Shown piece by piece: positions 24,411 through 37,152 of a DNA stretch of 64,000 bases. Where the stretch lies: assembly GCA_030490835.1 (NCBI GenBank), contig CM059971.1:71380224-71444223 (forward strand), written 5' to 3'. Source of the DNA: Annona cherimola (Eukaryota > Streptophyta > Magnoliopsida > Magnoliales > Annonaceae). Positions within the stretch are counted from its first letter, which is position 1; every line of letters begins with the position of its first letter. Under the pieces are notes generated by a model. It worked only from the letters and a program-made list of their open reading frames with translations, made no database searches and was not told the origin of the DNA. The position numbers and the translations under genes were made by a program.

Positions 24411-24752
24411 ATCTTGTTAGCCTGAGCTAAGCAAGTATTTCGTTTAGCTCACCTCAAAAAATTTATTTACAATATTTTTATTTTTTTATTTATACACTCG
24501 TTTATTTAATTGTATTTAATATATAAACTAAGTTTTACCATTTTTGAATATATGTATATATTTTTTTGAGATTTTTAACATTTATCTATATATATGTAAA
24601 AAATCTCAAAAAATATATACATATATAAAAAAATGGTAAAACTTGGTTTATATGTTAAATACATTTAGATAAATAAATGTATAAAGAAAAACAAAAAATA
24701 TTGTAAATAAGTTTTTTAAAATGAGCTAAGTGAGATATTTGCTTAAAATATC
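24411..24752. mobile_element. Hairpin MITE, GAGCTAAG-ended subtype
   Basis: The left part GCTAAGCAAGTATTTCG and the right part GAGATATTTGCTTAA are inverted. The core words AAGTTTTACCATTTTTGAA / ATGGTAAAACTTGGTTTAT flank a centre near 24590. It is the same subtype as 28674 and 55671. The right terminus is shortened. Confidence 0.7.
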
Positions 24753-24826
24753 AACAAAGCCACATACAAAAAAATGGAAAAGGGAATGGAGATTGGGAGA
24801 GTACATGCACTTTCCCAATGCAACAT

Positions 24827-26044
24827 TAGGGGTGTTAACGGATCGAGTTAAATGGGTTAGCGTCTAATCCTAATCCTAACCCATTTAATATATCTCAATC
24901 CTAATCCGTTCATTAACCTATTTAATATATCTCAACTCTAATCCGTTAATTAACCCATTTAAAAAACTTCAACTCTAACCCATTTACAACCTATTTAATA
25001 AACGGGTTAACGAGTTGTTAACGAGTTGTATTTGTTACTAATTTTAATGCTAAAAATCTTCAATAAAATCTGTAAAATTAAATAAATTAAATAACTTGAA
25101 GTTAACATACCTGATCTGCCGAGTCTTCATGCGTGCGGCGCCGCAGATCTGAAAGTCGCAGCGTGCCGACGTTTGCCGAGTCTTTGTGCGTACGGCGGCA
25201 GATCGAAGGTCGCAGCGGGTGCCAACTGCCGACATTTGCTAAGTGCCAAATATGACGTCCATTCCTTTGCAGTTTGCAAGCAAACCCTTCGACGACTCAA
25301 TGGACTAGAGAGGTACACAATGGCGAGAGGAGGAGGCGAGCTAGCCTTTCTAGTGGCAAGTAAGAGAAGAGAGGAGAGAAGAGAAGAGAGAAAGGGCGAT
25401 GAAGAGAGCCAACGCAGTCTACAAATCGATGACAGATGAGGAGCGAGAACTGGAGCGAGTAGGAGAGAAAAGGGAGAAAAGGAGTGGGCAAGGGAGACAC
25501 TCTATGCCCTTGAAGAATGCTCTGGTTGATGTAACTGCGACATTAAATGCGAATCATTTATTTGTATGTGGCTTTGTTGACAGCACAGTGCAGTGCAGTT
25601 GTCATGGGTCGTTAAGCGGGGGAGTCAAAAGCAATTGGTGCTTTTGTAGAAGGGGTCTCAGCTCGGAAATATGGCTGTGCGTGCGACAACAAATCCAAAA
25701 GAATTTCAGATCTCCGTCTCGGCTGCGACTACAGAAGTTAACATCATACTCGGGCGCTGGGCGGGACAGAGTGCCAAGAGCAAGAAGCCGGGAACAGACT
25801 AAATTTATATATATAATTATATATAATATATTATAAATGAATTATACGGGTTGGATGAGTTATATGAGTTATATAAACGGGTTGAACGGGTTGCAAAGTT
25901 TCAACCATAATCCATTTATTTAATTAAATGGTTAAACAGGTTGGCGGATCATAACCCATTTATTCAAAAATTCCAACCAAAACCCATTTATTGACGGGTT
26001 GACCAAGCTGGTTAACGGGTTGACCATGACCATTAACACCCCTA
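24827..26044. mobile_element. Non-autonomous hAT transposon with 8-bp target duplication
   Basis: It starts TAGGGGTGTTAACGG, and its right end reads CCATTAACACCCCTA. TGCAACAT flanks it exactly on both sides (24819-24826 and 26045-26052). The 8-bp duplication and this TIR are typical of hAT. Subterminal zones are full of short repeats of AACCCATTTA / AACGGGTT. The interior (25100-25800) is GC-rich, with an internal duplication of a GCCGAGTCTT...GCGTACGGCG-type segment, but no transposase; open frames there are compositional. The 1218-bp size suggests it depends on a transposase elsewhere. Confidence 0.88.
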
Positions 26045-26052
26045 TGCAACAT

Positions 26053-27080
26053 TGCACGACGTGTATCATCTCATGCGGCTTCATGGGAACTTTGCACCGT
26101 CTCAATAGTAACTTCTTGAAAAACTAATTTTTTAAATTTTACTTTAAAAATCTAACCACACATATTATTTAAAATATTATTTGGACAATTTATAATGAAA
26201 ATAATTCAAATATAATGATGATAATTAAAAAATTATGATATAAGGATATTAATGGTGTATATATTTTTAGATTATAAATAATATACAAAATAAGATTTGT
26301 ATGATTTGAAACTTTATATACATATTTTTTGGTTTGGATGACTCTAAAAAAGTCTTTTTTATTTTGATAAAATTTTTATACTAATTTTTATTTGCTAAAT
26401 ATGTAAATTTTATGGTTTTTACATATTTAAGGTCATAATAAAATCTGATTTTTTTAAATTTTCATTGTGAACAGTCAAAATCATATTTTAAGTAATATAG
26501 GTAGTTAGAAAAAATAATATAGGTAGTTAGATTTTTAAAACAAAATTAAAAAATTTAGTTTTCGGAAAGAGTTATCATTGAGGTGCCGAAACCGAGTTCT
26601 CACTCGGCCTCCAAATTCACCTGGATGCTGTAGTGCGAGCATGGAAACCGCACACTGGAACAGTGCATCACAGTCTCCATCTACTTCCTGAAAAAGGGGT
26701 TAGCCACCTTTTAAAGAGAAAAAACGGGCGCCTTTACTTCATTTGATTTTCATTATTTTCCAATTAATTTGAGTTAATTCAAAAAAGCTTCAATGGAGGT
26801 ATTGTTTTCTTATCATTGTTTAATTAGATCAAGAGTACATATATTATAAAATAACATAATAATAAACACAATATAATATGTTATATATTATATTGTAACA
26901 TAATATTATATATTATATAAATAATTTTATCTTTCATTCTTCAATTAATTATTTCATTTGATTTCCATATTTTTCAATTAATTTGAGTTAATTCAAAAAA
27001 AAATTCAATGAAGGTATTGTTTTCCTATTGTTTTTTAATCAGATCAAGAGTACTGGGCCACGAAGTTATTTAGTTTTCAT
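26053..27080. other. AT-rich intergenic DNA, no gene
   Basis: The stretch 26750-26810 (ATTTGATTTTCATTATTTTC...GGAGGTATTGTTTTC) recurs at 26955-27030, a diverged tandem copy about 205 bp away. Otherwise no gene or structured RNA is visible. Confidence 0.5.
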
Positions 27081-27219
27081 CGTTACTTATAATAATAAGT
27101 TTGAAACATGTCAAAAATAACAATATTAACATGATTGTGGGTTAATATTGCCGATTATCATATCCTATTTCATATTAATGTAAATAATATTAATCTAATA
27201 GTAATTCCGACGTGATTGA

Positions 27220-27540
27220 ATGCACCCGAGTGCATTTCACCAATTTTTTATATTTTTTTGAATTTTTTTTAATTCAACTGTCAATCTAGATGTATTTAAC
27301 ATGTGTATCAATTTTTACCATTTTTGGAGACTTTTGGATATTTATTTTTAATTTTTAAAAATCAATGGCATTAATTATAAAAATGCGATTGATTTTAAAA
27401 AATCAAAAATAAATATCTAAAAGTCCCCAAAAAATGGTAAAAATTGATACACATGTTAAATGCATCTAGATTAACAGTTATATAAAAAAAATTTCAAAAA
27501 AATATAAAAGAATGAATTTTTGCACCCGAGTGCACTATAT
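27220..27540. mobile_element. Hairpin MITE with GCACCCGAGTGC ends
   Basis: The terminal TGCACCCGAGTGCA occurs at both ends (27221 and 27521), itself nearly palindromic. The arms hold the shared core (CTAGATGTATTTAACATGTG / ACATGTTAAATGCATCTAG). The centre is near 27375. It is the same subtype as 50188-50535. Confidence 0.75.
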
Positions 27541-28673
27541 CACAACTCATAGTAGTTAACGGTATAATATTTTAACTTATTATATCATAATGATAGGTAA
27601 TATGATACTAACACATTATAATAATATATAATTTTATTAATTGTAATAATATGATATTACAATAATAATATTAATTAACCATAATTAATAATACAATATG
27701 TTATAATATCATCAAAATAATATGTCACTAATATAATATAACTAATAGCATTAACAAAAATATTAACAATATATAACATAATAAACATGATAATGATATA
27801 TTATATATGTTATAATATATTATAATTTTCTATTACAAATTATGATATATTATATTGTAATATTATATGTTATTATAGTAATAACATAATAATATATAAT
27901 ACAGTTCTATGTATTAATGGTGACGTAGTATAATATATTAATAATATATCGATGCTGTCATTGTTATCATTATAATTATACCATAATAGTATATTATTAC
28001 TTACTATTATGACGTTAATAACATATTGTCATAATAGTTATAATGTTATAATATTAATATTGTGGGTGGTTAACATAGTTACGCGGTTAGATGGGTAGCC
28101 GTAAAAATTATATTAAGGTTTAATAGGTTGCAATAGTCATATATTATATTTTTATCTTAATTATTATATAAAATTAAAATTTTAATTTTCATTATTATAT
28201 ATATCGTCATTATTTTAAGAGTATTGTTCCCCTATCGATTTTTTATAGATTAAGAGTTTGATATTCATTGTTGCTTTTTAAATGCTGGTATAAAAATGAT
28301 CCTTATCTAAGCAGATGATCCATGATAAAAATAAAAAATTTAAAAAAATTTACCATGAAAATAATAGTATTATTACATTAGTCATATGTAAAAATTTAAT
28401 ATCGGCTAATTTATAGATCGAATATTCTTTGCCATATTTAAAAATACATGTTATAAATATATATCATCCCATCATTATACAAAATATTTGTATCGATAAT
28501 TTTTTATTATTAACATGCCCAATTAAATATTCAATTTGATAGACCAACATAAACAATCGATTTACGATGTAAAAAATCATTTACAAATGAAATCAAATTT
28601 GAAATTACAATTCTCATGTAACATACATCCTGGACATTTTACATTATACTTCAAATATATATGTTAACATAGT

Positions 28674-29071
28674 ATTGAGTAATCCTATTAACCCGGACTA
28701 AGTAAATGCCCCACTTAGCCTACCTTAAAAAACCTATTTACAATAAATTTTTTTATTTTTTCTTTATGCACTTGTTTATCTAAGTCTATTTAACATATAG
28801 ACCATGTCTTACCATTTTTTAATATGTTTATCTATTTTTTGAGATTTTTAAACATCTATGTGTATATATGTATTTAAAATACTCTTATTTTTAAAAATCT
28901 AAAAAAATATATACAGATATCCAAAAATGGTAAAACTTGATTTATATATTAAATACACTTAGATAAACAAGTGTATGAAGAAAAAATAAAAATATATAGT
29001 TTAAATAGGATTTTTGAGGTAGACTAACTGAGATATTTACTTAGCTCGGGCTAACGGAATCATTCCTCTAT
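28674..29071. mobile_element. Hairpin MITE, GAGCTAAG subtype, with a paralogous empty site
   Basis: The ends are inverted: GAGTAATCCTATTAACCCGG at left, and GAGGAATGATTCCGTTAGC as the complement of the right end. The arms carry the core words. The same repeat unit at about 39475 runs ATAATATTATATATGC without the insert, while here TATT flanks the insert on both sides. Confidence 0.75.
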
Positions 29072-31374
29072 TATATATGCTAATAATATATTGATATTAT
29101 CATTGTTATTATTATAACTATATTATAATAATAAATTATGGAATTATTATTATCAAGTTAATGACATATTATCATAATATTATAACAAAGTTTAATGTTA
29201 TAATATTTAATTTTGTGATGTATTTACATAGTTATTATTGATGCCATGGTAGTTGTTGTTAGGCGGGTGGCTGTGAAAATTATATTAAGGATTAATAAAA
29301 GTATAATAATCATTATTTATAAGTTATTATACTTTTAGTTTATTGTTAAATAAAACTAATAGTTTATTTTTTAGTTCATTTTTCATGGTTATATATTATC
29401 AATATTGTTAGGAGTACTTACTCCATAATGTTTGATGTGTGTGAACACGAAAGCTGAATATCATTCCTATTCGTACAAAAACTATCCATACAGATCATAA
29501 TCCATGATAGAAAATAACAAATTTGAAATATGTATCAAAGAAATAATATTATTATGATATTAGTTACAAGAAACATTTTATTCAACTAATTTACATGTCA
29601 AATATATCGACATTTAAAAAGTTTCTATTATTATAATATAATATATCATCCACTACATAGAATAATATTTCAATTGATATTTTTTCATTTTTTTTATTGT
29701 TAGCATGCTCGGCGAAATATTTAATTTAGAAGACCAGCACAGGGATCCAATATACGGTATAAAAAATCGTCTCCAAACATAACCAAAAATAGAAAATTTC
29801 AGTTCCCATGCACCGTAATCTAATTATAACAATAAGTTTGAAATATCTAAAAAAATAAAAATATTCACATAATTATCGGTCAATATTGTTACTAATCATA
29901 TCCTATTGCAGATTAGTGTAACTAAGGTTAATATAACAGTTACAAGTAATTAACGGTATAATATTTATCATACTATATTATAATGACAGGTAATATGATA
30001 GTAACATATTATGATAATATATAATGTTATTAATTGTAATAATATGATATTACGATAATAATATTAATTAACCATAACGTATTAATAATATAACATAACT
30101 AATAACATTAACAAAAAAGAACAATGTATCACATAATAAAAATAATAGGATATATTATTATAAAATCATGTATATGAAATATTATATATATTATATTATA
30201 ATATTATATGTTTGTACAGTAATAACATAATACTATATGATACATTGTTATTATGTTTTAATGTTAACATAATATTATATATTAATAATATGTTGATGTT
30301 GTCGTTGTCATCGTTATAATTATACTATAATAGTATATTATTACATATTATTATCATGTTAATAGCATATCCTCATAATAGTTATAATGTTATAACATTA
30401 ATATTGTAGGTTATTAACATAGTTATACTGTCAGGTAGGTGACCGTAAAAATTATCTTAAGGGTTAATAAGTTATAATAATTATTTATTATATTTTTATT
30501 TTAATTATTATATGTAATTAAAATTTTAATAATAATAATTATTATTATTATTTATCGTCAGTATTGTCAAGAGTATGGTTTCTTTATCATTTTTTACTAT
30601 TATATTAAGAGTTTTATTTTCATTATTGCTTTTCAAACATGAATAATTTTTTTGATCATATTAAGAGTTTTTATTTTCATTATTGCTTTTTCGGATGTGA
30701 CTAAGATATCATTTTTTAAATCATATTAAGAGTTTTATTTTTATTATTGCTTTTTCCAACTTCACTAAGATCTGGGAACAAGAGCTGGATATTTTTCATT
30801 TTGGTATAAAAATTATTGTTATCCAAACAGATAATCCATGAAAAAAATAAAAAATTTAAAAAGATTTACCATGAAGTTAATAGTATTATCCTGTTAGTTA
30901 TATGTAAAGATTTTCTCATCCACTCATTTACAAATCAAATATTCCTTGCCATATTTAATATAATTCATGATATAAACATATACATCCTACCATCATAGAA
31001 AAATATTTCTGTTGATAATTTTTAAAATTTTTTTACTTTTAATTACTCCTGTAAATGTTTAGTTTGAAAGACCAACATAAGCAATCAATGCACAATATAA
31101 AAAAATTGATCTAAAATGGTATCAAATTTGAAATTACCATTCTCATGTTACATACATCCAAGACATTTTACAGTTAACGTAATGTTATACATGCTAATAA
31201 TATATTGATGTTATCATTGTTATTGTTATAACTATAATATAATAATATATTATAGCATTATTATTATTATCACGTTAATGACATATCATTATAATAGTTG
31301 TAATGTTATAATATTTAATTTTGTAATTTATTTACATAGTTATTATTTTCTTGATTGAGATTATATACACCACA

Positions 31375-31602
31375 ACATATAATATTATAAATTAGACTTA
31401 TTCACAACCTTCATCATAAAAGGATATCTTCGTAGATATCCCAAATGCTGGGGGATAAGTCATAAATTCTTCATACTTGGGACCACAAATCTAACGTCTC
31501 ACATTTGGAGGCAATATTTGTTAAAAATTCGCATGAAGAGGGAATTGAACCCCCATTTGGCCACAACAGCACCACTTAAGATTACCAACCGAAAATTTAT
31601 GT
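31375..31602 (-). mobile_element. tRNA-derived SINE
   Basis: On the minus strand an A-box-like TCTTAAGTGGTGC is followed by a B box GGGGTTCAATTCCC about 30 bp later, then a unique body and T-rich tail. It interrupts repeat unit Y. The family is not named. Confidence 0.5.
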
Positions 31603-31777
31603 AGTTATTATTTATGCCGTGGTAGATGTTGTTAGACGGATTAACAAAGTTATAAAAATCATTATTTATAAGTTGTTATATTTTTATTATATTGTTAAAT
31701 AAAATTAATAATTCAATTGTCATGGTTATATATAATCAATGATGTTTTTTTTGAGTATTTATATACATGATGAATTT

Positions 31778-33597
31778 GTGCCGTACCCCCTCTAATACAC
31801 ACGTACCTCCTCTAAGTTTGCGTATTAGTATTTTAGACATCGACGTTTGCATATTAGCATATTAGACCCTAATAAGTTTCATCATTTGCATTTTAAACCC
31901 TCCGTCCTAATGTTGTCTATTATACACCGTTTGGTCGTGTACAATGACGAAAATATCCTTCAATAAAAACAAAATTACAGCGGCTAGCCCATTCTCTTTA
32001 CAACACATTAAGAAGAAGAATCACTGATTCAATAGAATTAGGAAAGATAGATGCCCATGGAAAGAAGGAATTACAAGGAATTCAGATCCTCGCTTGGGTT
32101 TTTTTGCTTTTTTTTTTTTTTACGTTTTTGATGTTTCTCCATTGCGTTGTTTAGATTAGCAAGAAAAGAAACAAAAGGAGAGATGGTCTTAAGGGCCACC
32201 ATCTCCCTCCGTGCCTATTCCAGTGCCTCCAAGGCCATTGCCCCCTCTGCCCGCTCCAATTCCAACACCGATGTCAAGCCGAATGCCAATTGCAGCACCG
32301 AACCCACCGCCAACTCCGAGGCCACCACCTCCACTCCTACTTGCACCGCCCCCATACGCTCCACTGCCGCCTCCCCCTTGGCCTCCTCCAAAGCCCCCTC
32401 CAGCACTTCTGCCTCCAGCTCCATCTCCTCCCCAGCTTCCAAAACAACTGCCAAAAGTACCTCCTAAGCCACTAACTCCACCCCCTCCCAAGATTTCATT
32501 GCCTCTTTCTGCCTGTCCAACTCCTTCGCTATTACATTTTTTATTCCTATAGCTTACATCGGCGGGGCCTATATCTCCAACACCAGTGGCCTCGCCAACA
32601 TTCTCACCAAATGTACGAGACCGTCCTCCCTTAGGCTTACCAGACTCGATATCTTTGATGGGTTCTTCATGGGTAATTGCATTCAGATGGAACAGAATGA
32701 CGAGAGAAAGAAGTTTAATGCAGGAAACCGTTTTCGCAGAGACCCATGCATGATTACTTCTTGTTTCTCATCCTTGAAGAAAATCGCCTCCAACTGATTT
32801 CTACCTGCATGTCTTTAACAGGTAAGCGACGCCATTGCTGCTTTCATCCAACCCCTTCTCTACTTTCTGACCACGAATTTAGGAACAGAACATGTTGTTT
32901 GCAGTTGGACTAGTTGAAATAAATAAAACAGAAAATTAGAAGTCTCTTAATTATTAGCTAGTTACCATAAAAAAATTATAGCAAGTTCCAGGTGGGCCGA
33001 TCTAATCTATGTTATATGTATTCCTGTCTCCAACAGACCACATCCTCATGAATCCATGCAACTTGCCTGACATGCGGGTGCCTTGATGTATGATCTGATC
33101 CATATATCACTATTGGTGGATCCTACATGCAATGCGAATTCTAGCGACCATTTGGTAGGTTATGAAAAGATATATCCAAGGGCATTTTAGTTTTTTTTTT
33201 TTCTTTCAAAAAGTAGTTGTTCTCATTCAGTGATAACAGATAGCACGTCAAGCTTTGGCTTGTTGTTGCCAGTGGGGGGGGTTGGAGTTGATGCAGACGG
33301 TGGTGTTGGTGGCGACGGAGGCAGGGAGGCGGCAGACTTGGGGGTGGACTTGGGGGAGCCGAGGAAGGGAAGAAAGCCAGCTCACGTTGTAAAGAGAATG
33401 AGCTAGCTACTGTGATTTTGTTTTTGTTGAGAGATATTTTCGTCATTGCACACGATCAGACGATGCATTACAGACGGCGTTAGGGCGGAGAGTTTAAAAT
33501 ACAAATGATGAAACTTATTAGGGTCTAATATGCTAATACGCAAACGTTGGGGTCTAAAATACTAATACGCAAACTTAGAGGGAGTATGATGCAAATT
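31778..33597 (-). mobile_element. Pack-MULE-like element with about 200-bp inverted repeats
   Basis: The left arm (31778-31990) and the reverse complement of the right arm (33390-33597) align over about 200 bp: CTCTAAGTTTGCGTATTAG, TATTAGACCCTAATAAGTTT, CATTCTCTTTACAAC. Long TIRs without a transposase and with a captured gene fragment inside fit a Mutator-like carrier. No clean 9-bp target duplication was found; the left flank is disturbed by a small internal repeat of the end. It sits inside repeat unit Y. Confidence 0.72.
32189..32767 (-). pseudogene. Captured glycine-rich secreted protein fragment
   Basis: The minus-strand open frame gives a hydrophobic signal-like stretch (VSCIKLLSLVILFHLNAIT), a polar linker (EEPIKDIESGKPKGGRSRTF, then DIGPADVSYRNKKCN), then about 100 residues of glycine-rich repeats (GGGG, GVGGG, GIGAG) and a stop TAA at 32189-32191. 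This is the layout of plant cell-wall glycine-rich proteins. There is no in-frame ATG between the upstream stop (32768-32770) and the hydrophobic stretch, so the start is missing. It lies wholly between the long inverted repeats of the carrier element. Confidence 0.65.
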
Positions 33598-33687
33598 TCC
33601 CTGTCAACTTATATTACATTTAAGCACATTCATAATCCTCACACTGTAGAGAAAAATTTTCAGTAATGCTCCATAGGGAAAACTACA

Positions 33688-33812
33688 AATACTTCCACCA
33701 AACGGGAAAAAAAACTCTCGCACCATGTAAATGGGGTGGGGAGATCGAATTTATGATTAGCGAATAATGAGCCTTAATGAGTTACCACCAAGGCACACCC
33801 CTGGTGACCATT
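33688..33812 (-). mobile_element. tRNA-derived SINE fragment
   Basis: The minus strand has an A-box-like GCCTTGGTGGTAACTC and a B-box-like AATTCGATCTCCC, followed by a body ending near TTTGGTGGAAGTA. The same tail word appears in the SINE at 42205-42292. Confidence 0.5.
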
Positions 33813-36725
33813 AATATTGTTAGAAGTACTATTTCTCCATAAAATATTGTAAATCTCCTATTTTAAATTTGGAAGGAAATTTATATTTTTACAAATGTGT
33901 GTGCATAATAAATATTTTTAATTTTTTTTTATGATAATACATTTTTCAAATATTTGAATTTTTGCTATTAATTTTAGAGTACATTCCAATATGTCATTAT
34001 CATCAATTTGGAAAGTTTCGGAAAGGGAAATATGAGTATTTTAATATTTTATAATAAATCAGGTGTAAAATTGCAAATTTTGGTAACTTCAGTGTATAAA
34101 ATAAATAACAAGAAAAAAGAGCAAAACAGATGCTTAGTTTAAATTCGATGATGGAAAATTTTGATGCTTGGGGATAGGCCATAATCAAGGGTTATTGTTC
34201 GAGAAAATCCTACCCAAAAGTTTGATCAAAGCGGGCTCAAACAGATTATATATCGTTAGACAACAAGGAAATGATCTCAACCATTAAAAGCTATGATTCC
34301 ATATAGGATACGGATGATCCAAACCGTTGGATGTGTGTAAAACTTAATTTTATATAGAGAAATGTTGTTAGATCATGTGTGAACACCTTGATGGATCATT
34401 ACTCGACAATTTGTAATTCTATCTTAATAATGCCTATATTAGTAGAAATGGTAATAAGTTGATCTAAATCGTTAAAAATTTATTTAAAATTGAATTTTGA
34501 TGATCTAAATCATTGGATTAAGACAAAATAAGTTATTTTCTAAGATATATATGTTAAATCTATGATTAGAATTTCTACGATATATATGTTAAATCTATGA
34601 TTAGAATTTCTACGATATATATGTTAAATTTATGATTAGGATGGTGATTAGTGGTTTAGACTAACAATTATAACTATTTATAACTTAATTTACATCACCC
34701 ATGTAGTAAATCTATAACCGAAAGAAAAAATATATAAGAAATAGTAAACGAATTATTTTTGATATGAAACGTTTCGTAGCAACTAAGATATTATCATTAA
34801 GTAACAACCAAATTTTCATCTTAATAGGTTTCGTAGATCGTAAATTAAAAATCCTAGAAGATCAGCCTGAACATGGTAGAACAGCTCTCAGAACCAGCTG
34901 CATTAATTAATTTTTCGTAATTTCTATACAATGAAATTGAGGCCGAAACTTTTATATAATATATAATATATTCTTAATATTGCTAAATAAAAATAAAAGT
35001 TTTTTTGGATGATATAAAAATTAATGTGATTTGAATTATCCCTAAACTCATAACCTTGTCAGTAGAATAAAAATACATAAATAAATATAAATAATTAATA
35101 TTTTATGCTGAAATTATTTAATTTGGTTATCACTTATATTATTGATCTATGATAGAAATTTTAGGTTTAAATTCCTTGATTGGATTATAAAAAAATTAAA
35201 GAAGTTCAGTGTATTTGATTTCAGCAAGTATCGGCAGATTGAAGAACAATCAAAAATGAAATTTTAAACTCAAATAATAATTATCTAAAATACTATGATT
35301 ATTTAAAATATATGATTATTGACTTAGTTCATGTGGAAAATTTTTATAAAATATTTAAAGAATAATGAAAATTAAATTGGAATGAATAGACTGCCGAAAA
35401 TTAATATGATCAAGGGGGACTCACCCACGATCATATTAAGTTTTGGAGCTCAAATGATTATTAGTTAGTAATTGATAATATGATAATGATATCTAATGGT
35501 TAAAATTGAATATTTATACAATAGGGTTGAATATGATGCAGAGAATATAAATTAAAAGGTAGAAGAGTAGTAATCTGGTAATTTCGTGAAATGAACTTCA
35601 ACTTAAATTTAATTTATCAACTTGGAGAAAGTAATATTTTAGGATTGATAAAATTTATTATAAATGATAAATTTAAAATAATTTAATTTATATAAGGAAC
35701 CATATATTAGCTAAACTACAAAAGTGAGGATACATAGAGATATTCGTATACCTTAGGATGGAATATCATGCTAAATCATTATTAAAAGAGTTAATTTGAG
35801 TTAAAATATTGATTAAAAAGTATTATTTTTGAATGCGATGATTTGAGCATTGTAGTAAAATACAGTACAAGGATGGATTATAGATTTATACAAGGTAAGT
35901 AGAGATCATTTTTCCTCTTTTTGATTTTGTGTTGTACTGTATGGTTATAGGAATAGATGTTTTGGATGCCATTATTTTCTAATTTTTGAGTTAATAAATG
36001 TTATCAGTTATGATGATTTATTGTGATGTCGAGTTTAGCTTTTTATTCATGCTAGAATTATACATTATGACATTAGCATATGTTCCTTAGTATGCTGACA
36101 TATTTATGATCTATGGTTGTAGTTGTGAATTTGTAAAGTTTTGTTGTTCGACCATCGGTGACAACCGTTGGCACATCTTGACCATGGATCAGGATATGAT
36201 AGCCCGGATGACATTAGTTCAGGCCTACTTATCTAAGCGATATGAATTTGGTAGGCTGTAGACCTGATTTGTCGGGCCTTTGTAATTTAGATAATGTATA
36301 TTGTGACTTGGTCTGTGGGACTGGAGGCCATCAATGTAACGGTTGATGCTAGAGTCATTCGTGTACTGTGGTGCGGCGTGATTGCGGCTATGTATTGAGC
36401 ACAACAGGGTATCAATTACACATTAGGTTTGGATAAAAATGGTTCTTGATCTATCCTTATTGTACAAAGTTGGTCACTCGTACTAGGATGCAATTATAGC
36501 AACTTAGGTTGCATAGTGGGTTGGATTACGGGGCAAGATACTAAACCTCTCTATTGGATTAGAGACCTTTATTTGATCAATTAGAGAAGGGACATGCATA
36601 TGTTGCATTGATGTTTACTTGAGCATTAACATATGTTTCATATGGATTTAAACTGGATTTGGATTTGTGATATAATTTGTGTTTTGTCAACTCCTATGCA
36701 TATTATTTACTCAAATTTTACTGAT
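33813..36725. other. AT-rich DNA without a recognisable gene
   Basis: The first 50 bp resume repeat unit Y (ATATTGTTAGAAGTACTATT), showing that the SINE and Pack-MULE inserted into it. A 35-bp tandem triplicate lies at 34537-34645 (ATATATATGTTAAATCTATG repeated three times). From about 36120 to 36700 the sequence is less AT-rich, but I see no coding frame or family signal. Confidence 0.5.
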
Positions 36726-36734
36726 TTTAATCTA

Positions 36735-37152
36735 GAGGGGTGATCATTTCAGGCCGGCCGCACGACACTGCTCCGTGCGTCCGGCCTGAAAACCTATTTT
36801 TTTTTATTTTTTTTTTGATTTTTTTTCATGGGTAAGTAAATCTAGGTGTATTAAATCTATAAAACAAGTTTTACCATTTTTGGATGTTTTTAAGTATTTT
36901 TTTTGGATTTTTAAACACGGTGGCAGTTTCGTAATTTTTGGATTTCAGAAAATTACGAAACTGCTACCGTGTTTAAAAATCCAAAAAAAATACTTAAAAA
37001 CATCCAAAAATGGTAAAACTTGTTTTATAGATTTAATACACCTAGATTTACTTACCCATGAAAAAAAATCAAAAAAAAAATAAAAAAAAATAGGTTTTCA
37101 GGCCGGACGCACGGAGCAGTGCCGTGCGGCCGGCCTGAAATGATCACACCTC
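36735..37152. mobile_element. Near-perfect hairpin MITE with 9-bp target duplication
   Basis: The 418 bp fold back along almost their full length around a centre near 36944. The ends are GAGGGGTGATCATTTCAGG and CCTGAAATGATCACACCTC; TTTAATCTA flanks exactly (36726-36734, 37153-37161). Each end carries a GC-rich subterminal palindrome (GGCCGGCCGCACG...CGTGCGTCCGGCC). The core is ATAAAACAAGTTTTACCAT / ATGGTAAAACTTGTTTTAT. A 9-bp duplication is typical of Mutator-type transposition. Confidence 0.9.

Larger units (their letters stand above)
27088..31780. repeat. Promoter-derived repeat array, first block (units X-Y-X-Y)
   Basis: Two unit types alternate. Shared anchors are ATAAGTTTGAAA...AACAATATTAAC at 27105 and 29835; TTGATGTTATCATTGTTATT variants at 27957, 29095, 30294 and 31203; GTGAAAATTATATTAAGG variants at 28107, 29275 and 30445; and a tail with TTTGAAATTACAATTCTCATGTAACATACATCC at 28600 and 31125 (given here as landmark words, with small changes). 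The tail matches the sequence just upstream of both subtilase genes. No coding sequence survives. A hairpin MITE splits the first X-Y junction (28674-29071). Confidence 0.7.

Noticed and set aside
25173..25836. Several open frames of 60-145 codons inside the small hAT element
   Set aside because: Overlapping frames on both strands follow purine-rich and GC-rich sequence, with no BED, DUF659 or hATC motif.
32147..32552. Pro/Ser/Thr-rich open frames on the + strand resembling extensin-like proteins
   Set aside because: They are the antisense of the glycine-rich frame on the minus strand, which alone continues upstream into a signal-like leader.
33141..33446. A 101-codon minus-strand open frame at the right end of the Pack-MULE
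   Set aside because: It begins inside the inverted repeat and runs through a Pro/Ser low-complexity stretch. It could be part of a chimeric transcript, but there is no family support for a separate gene.
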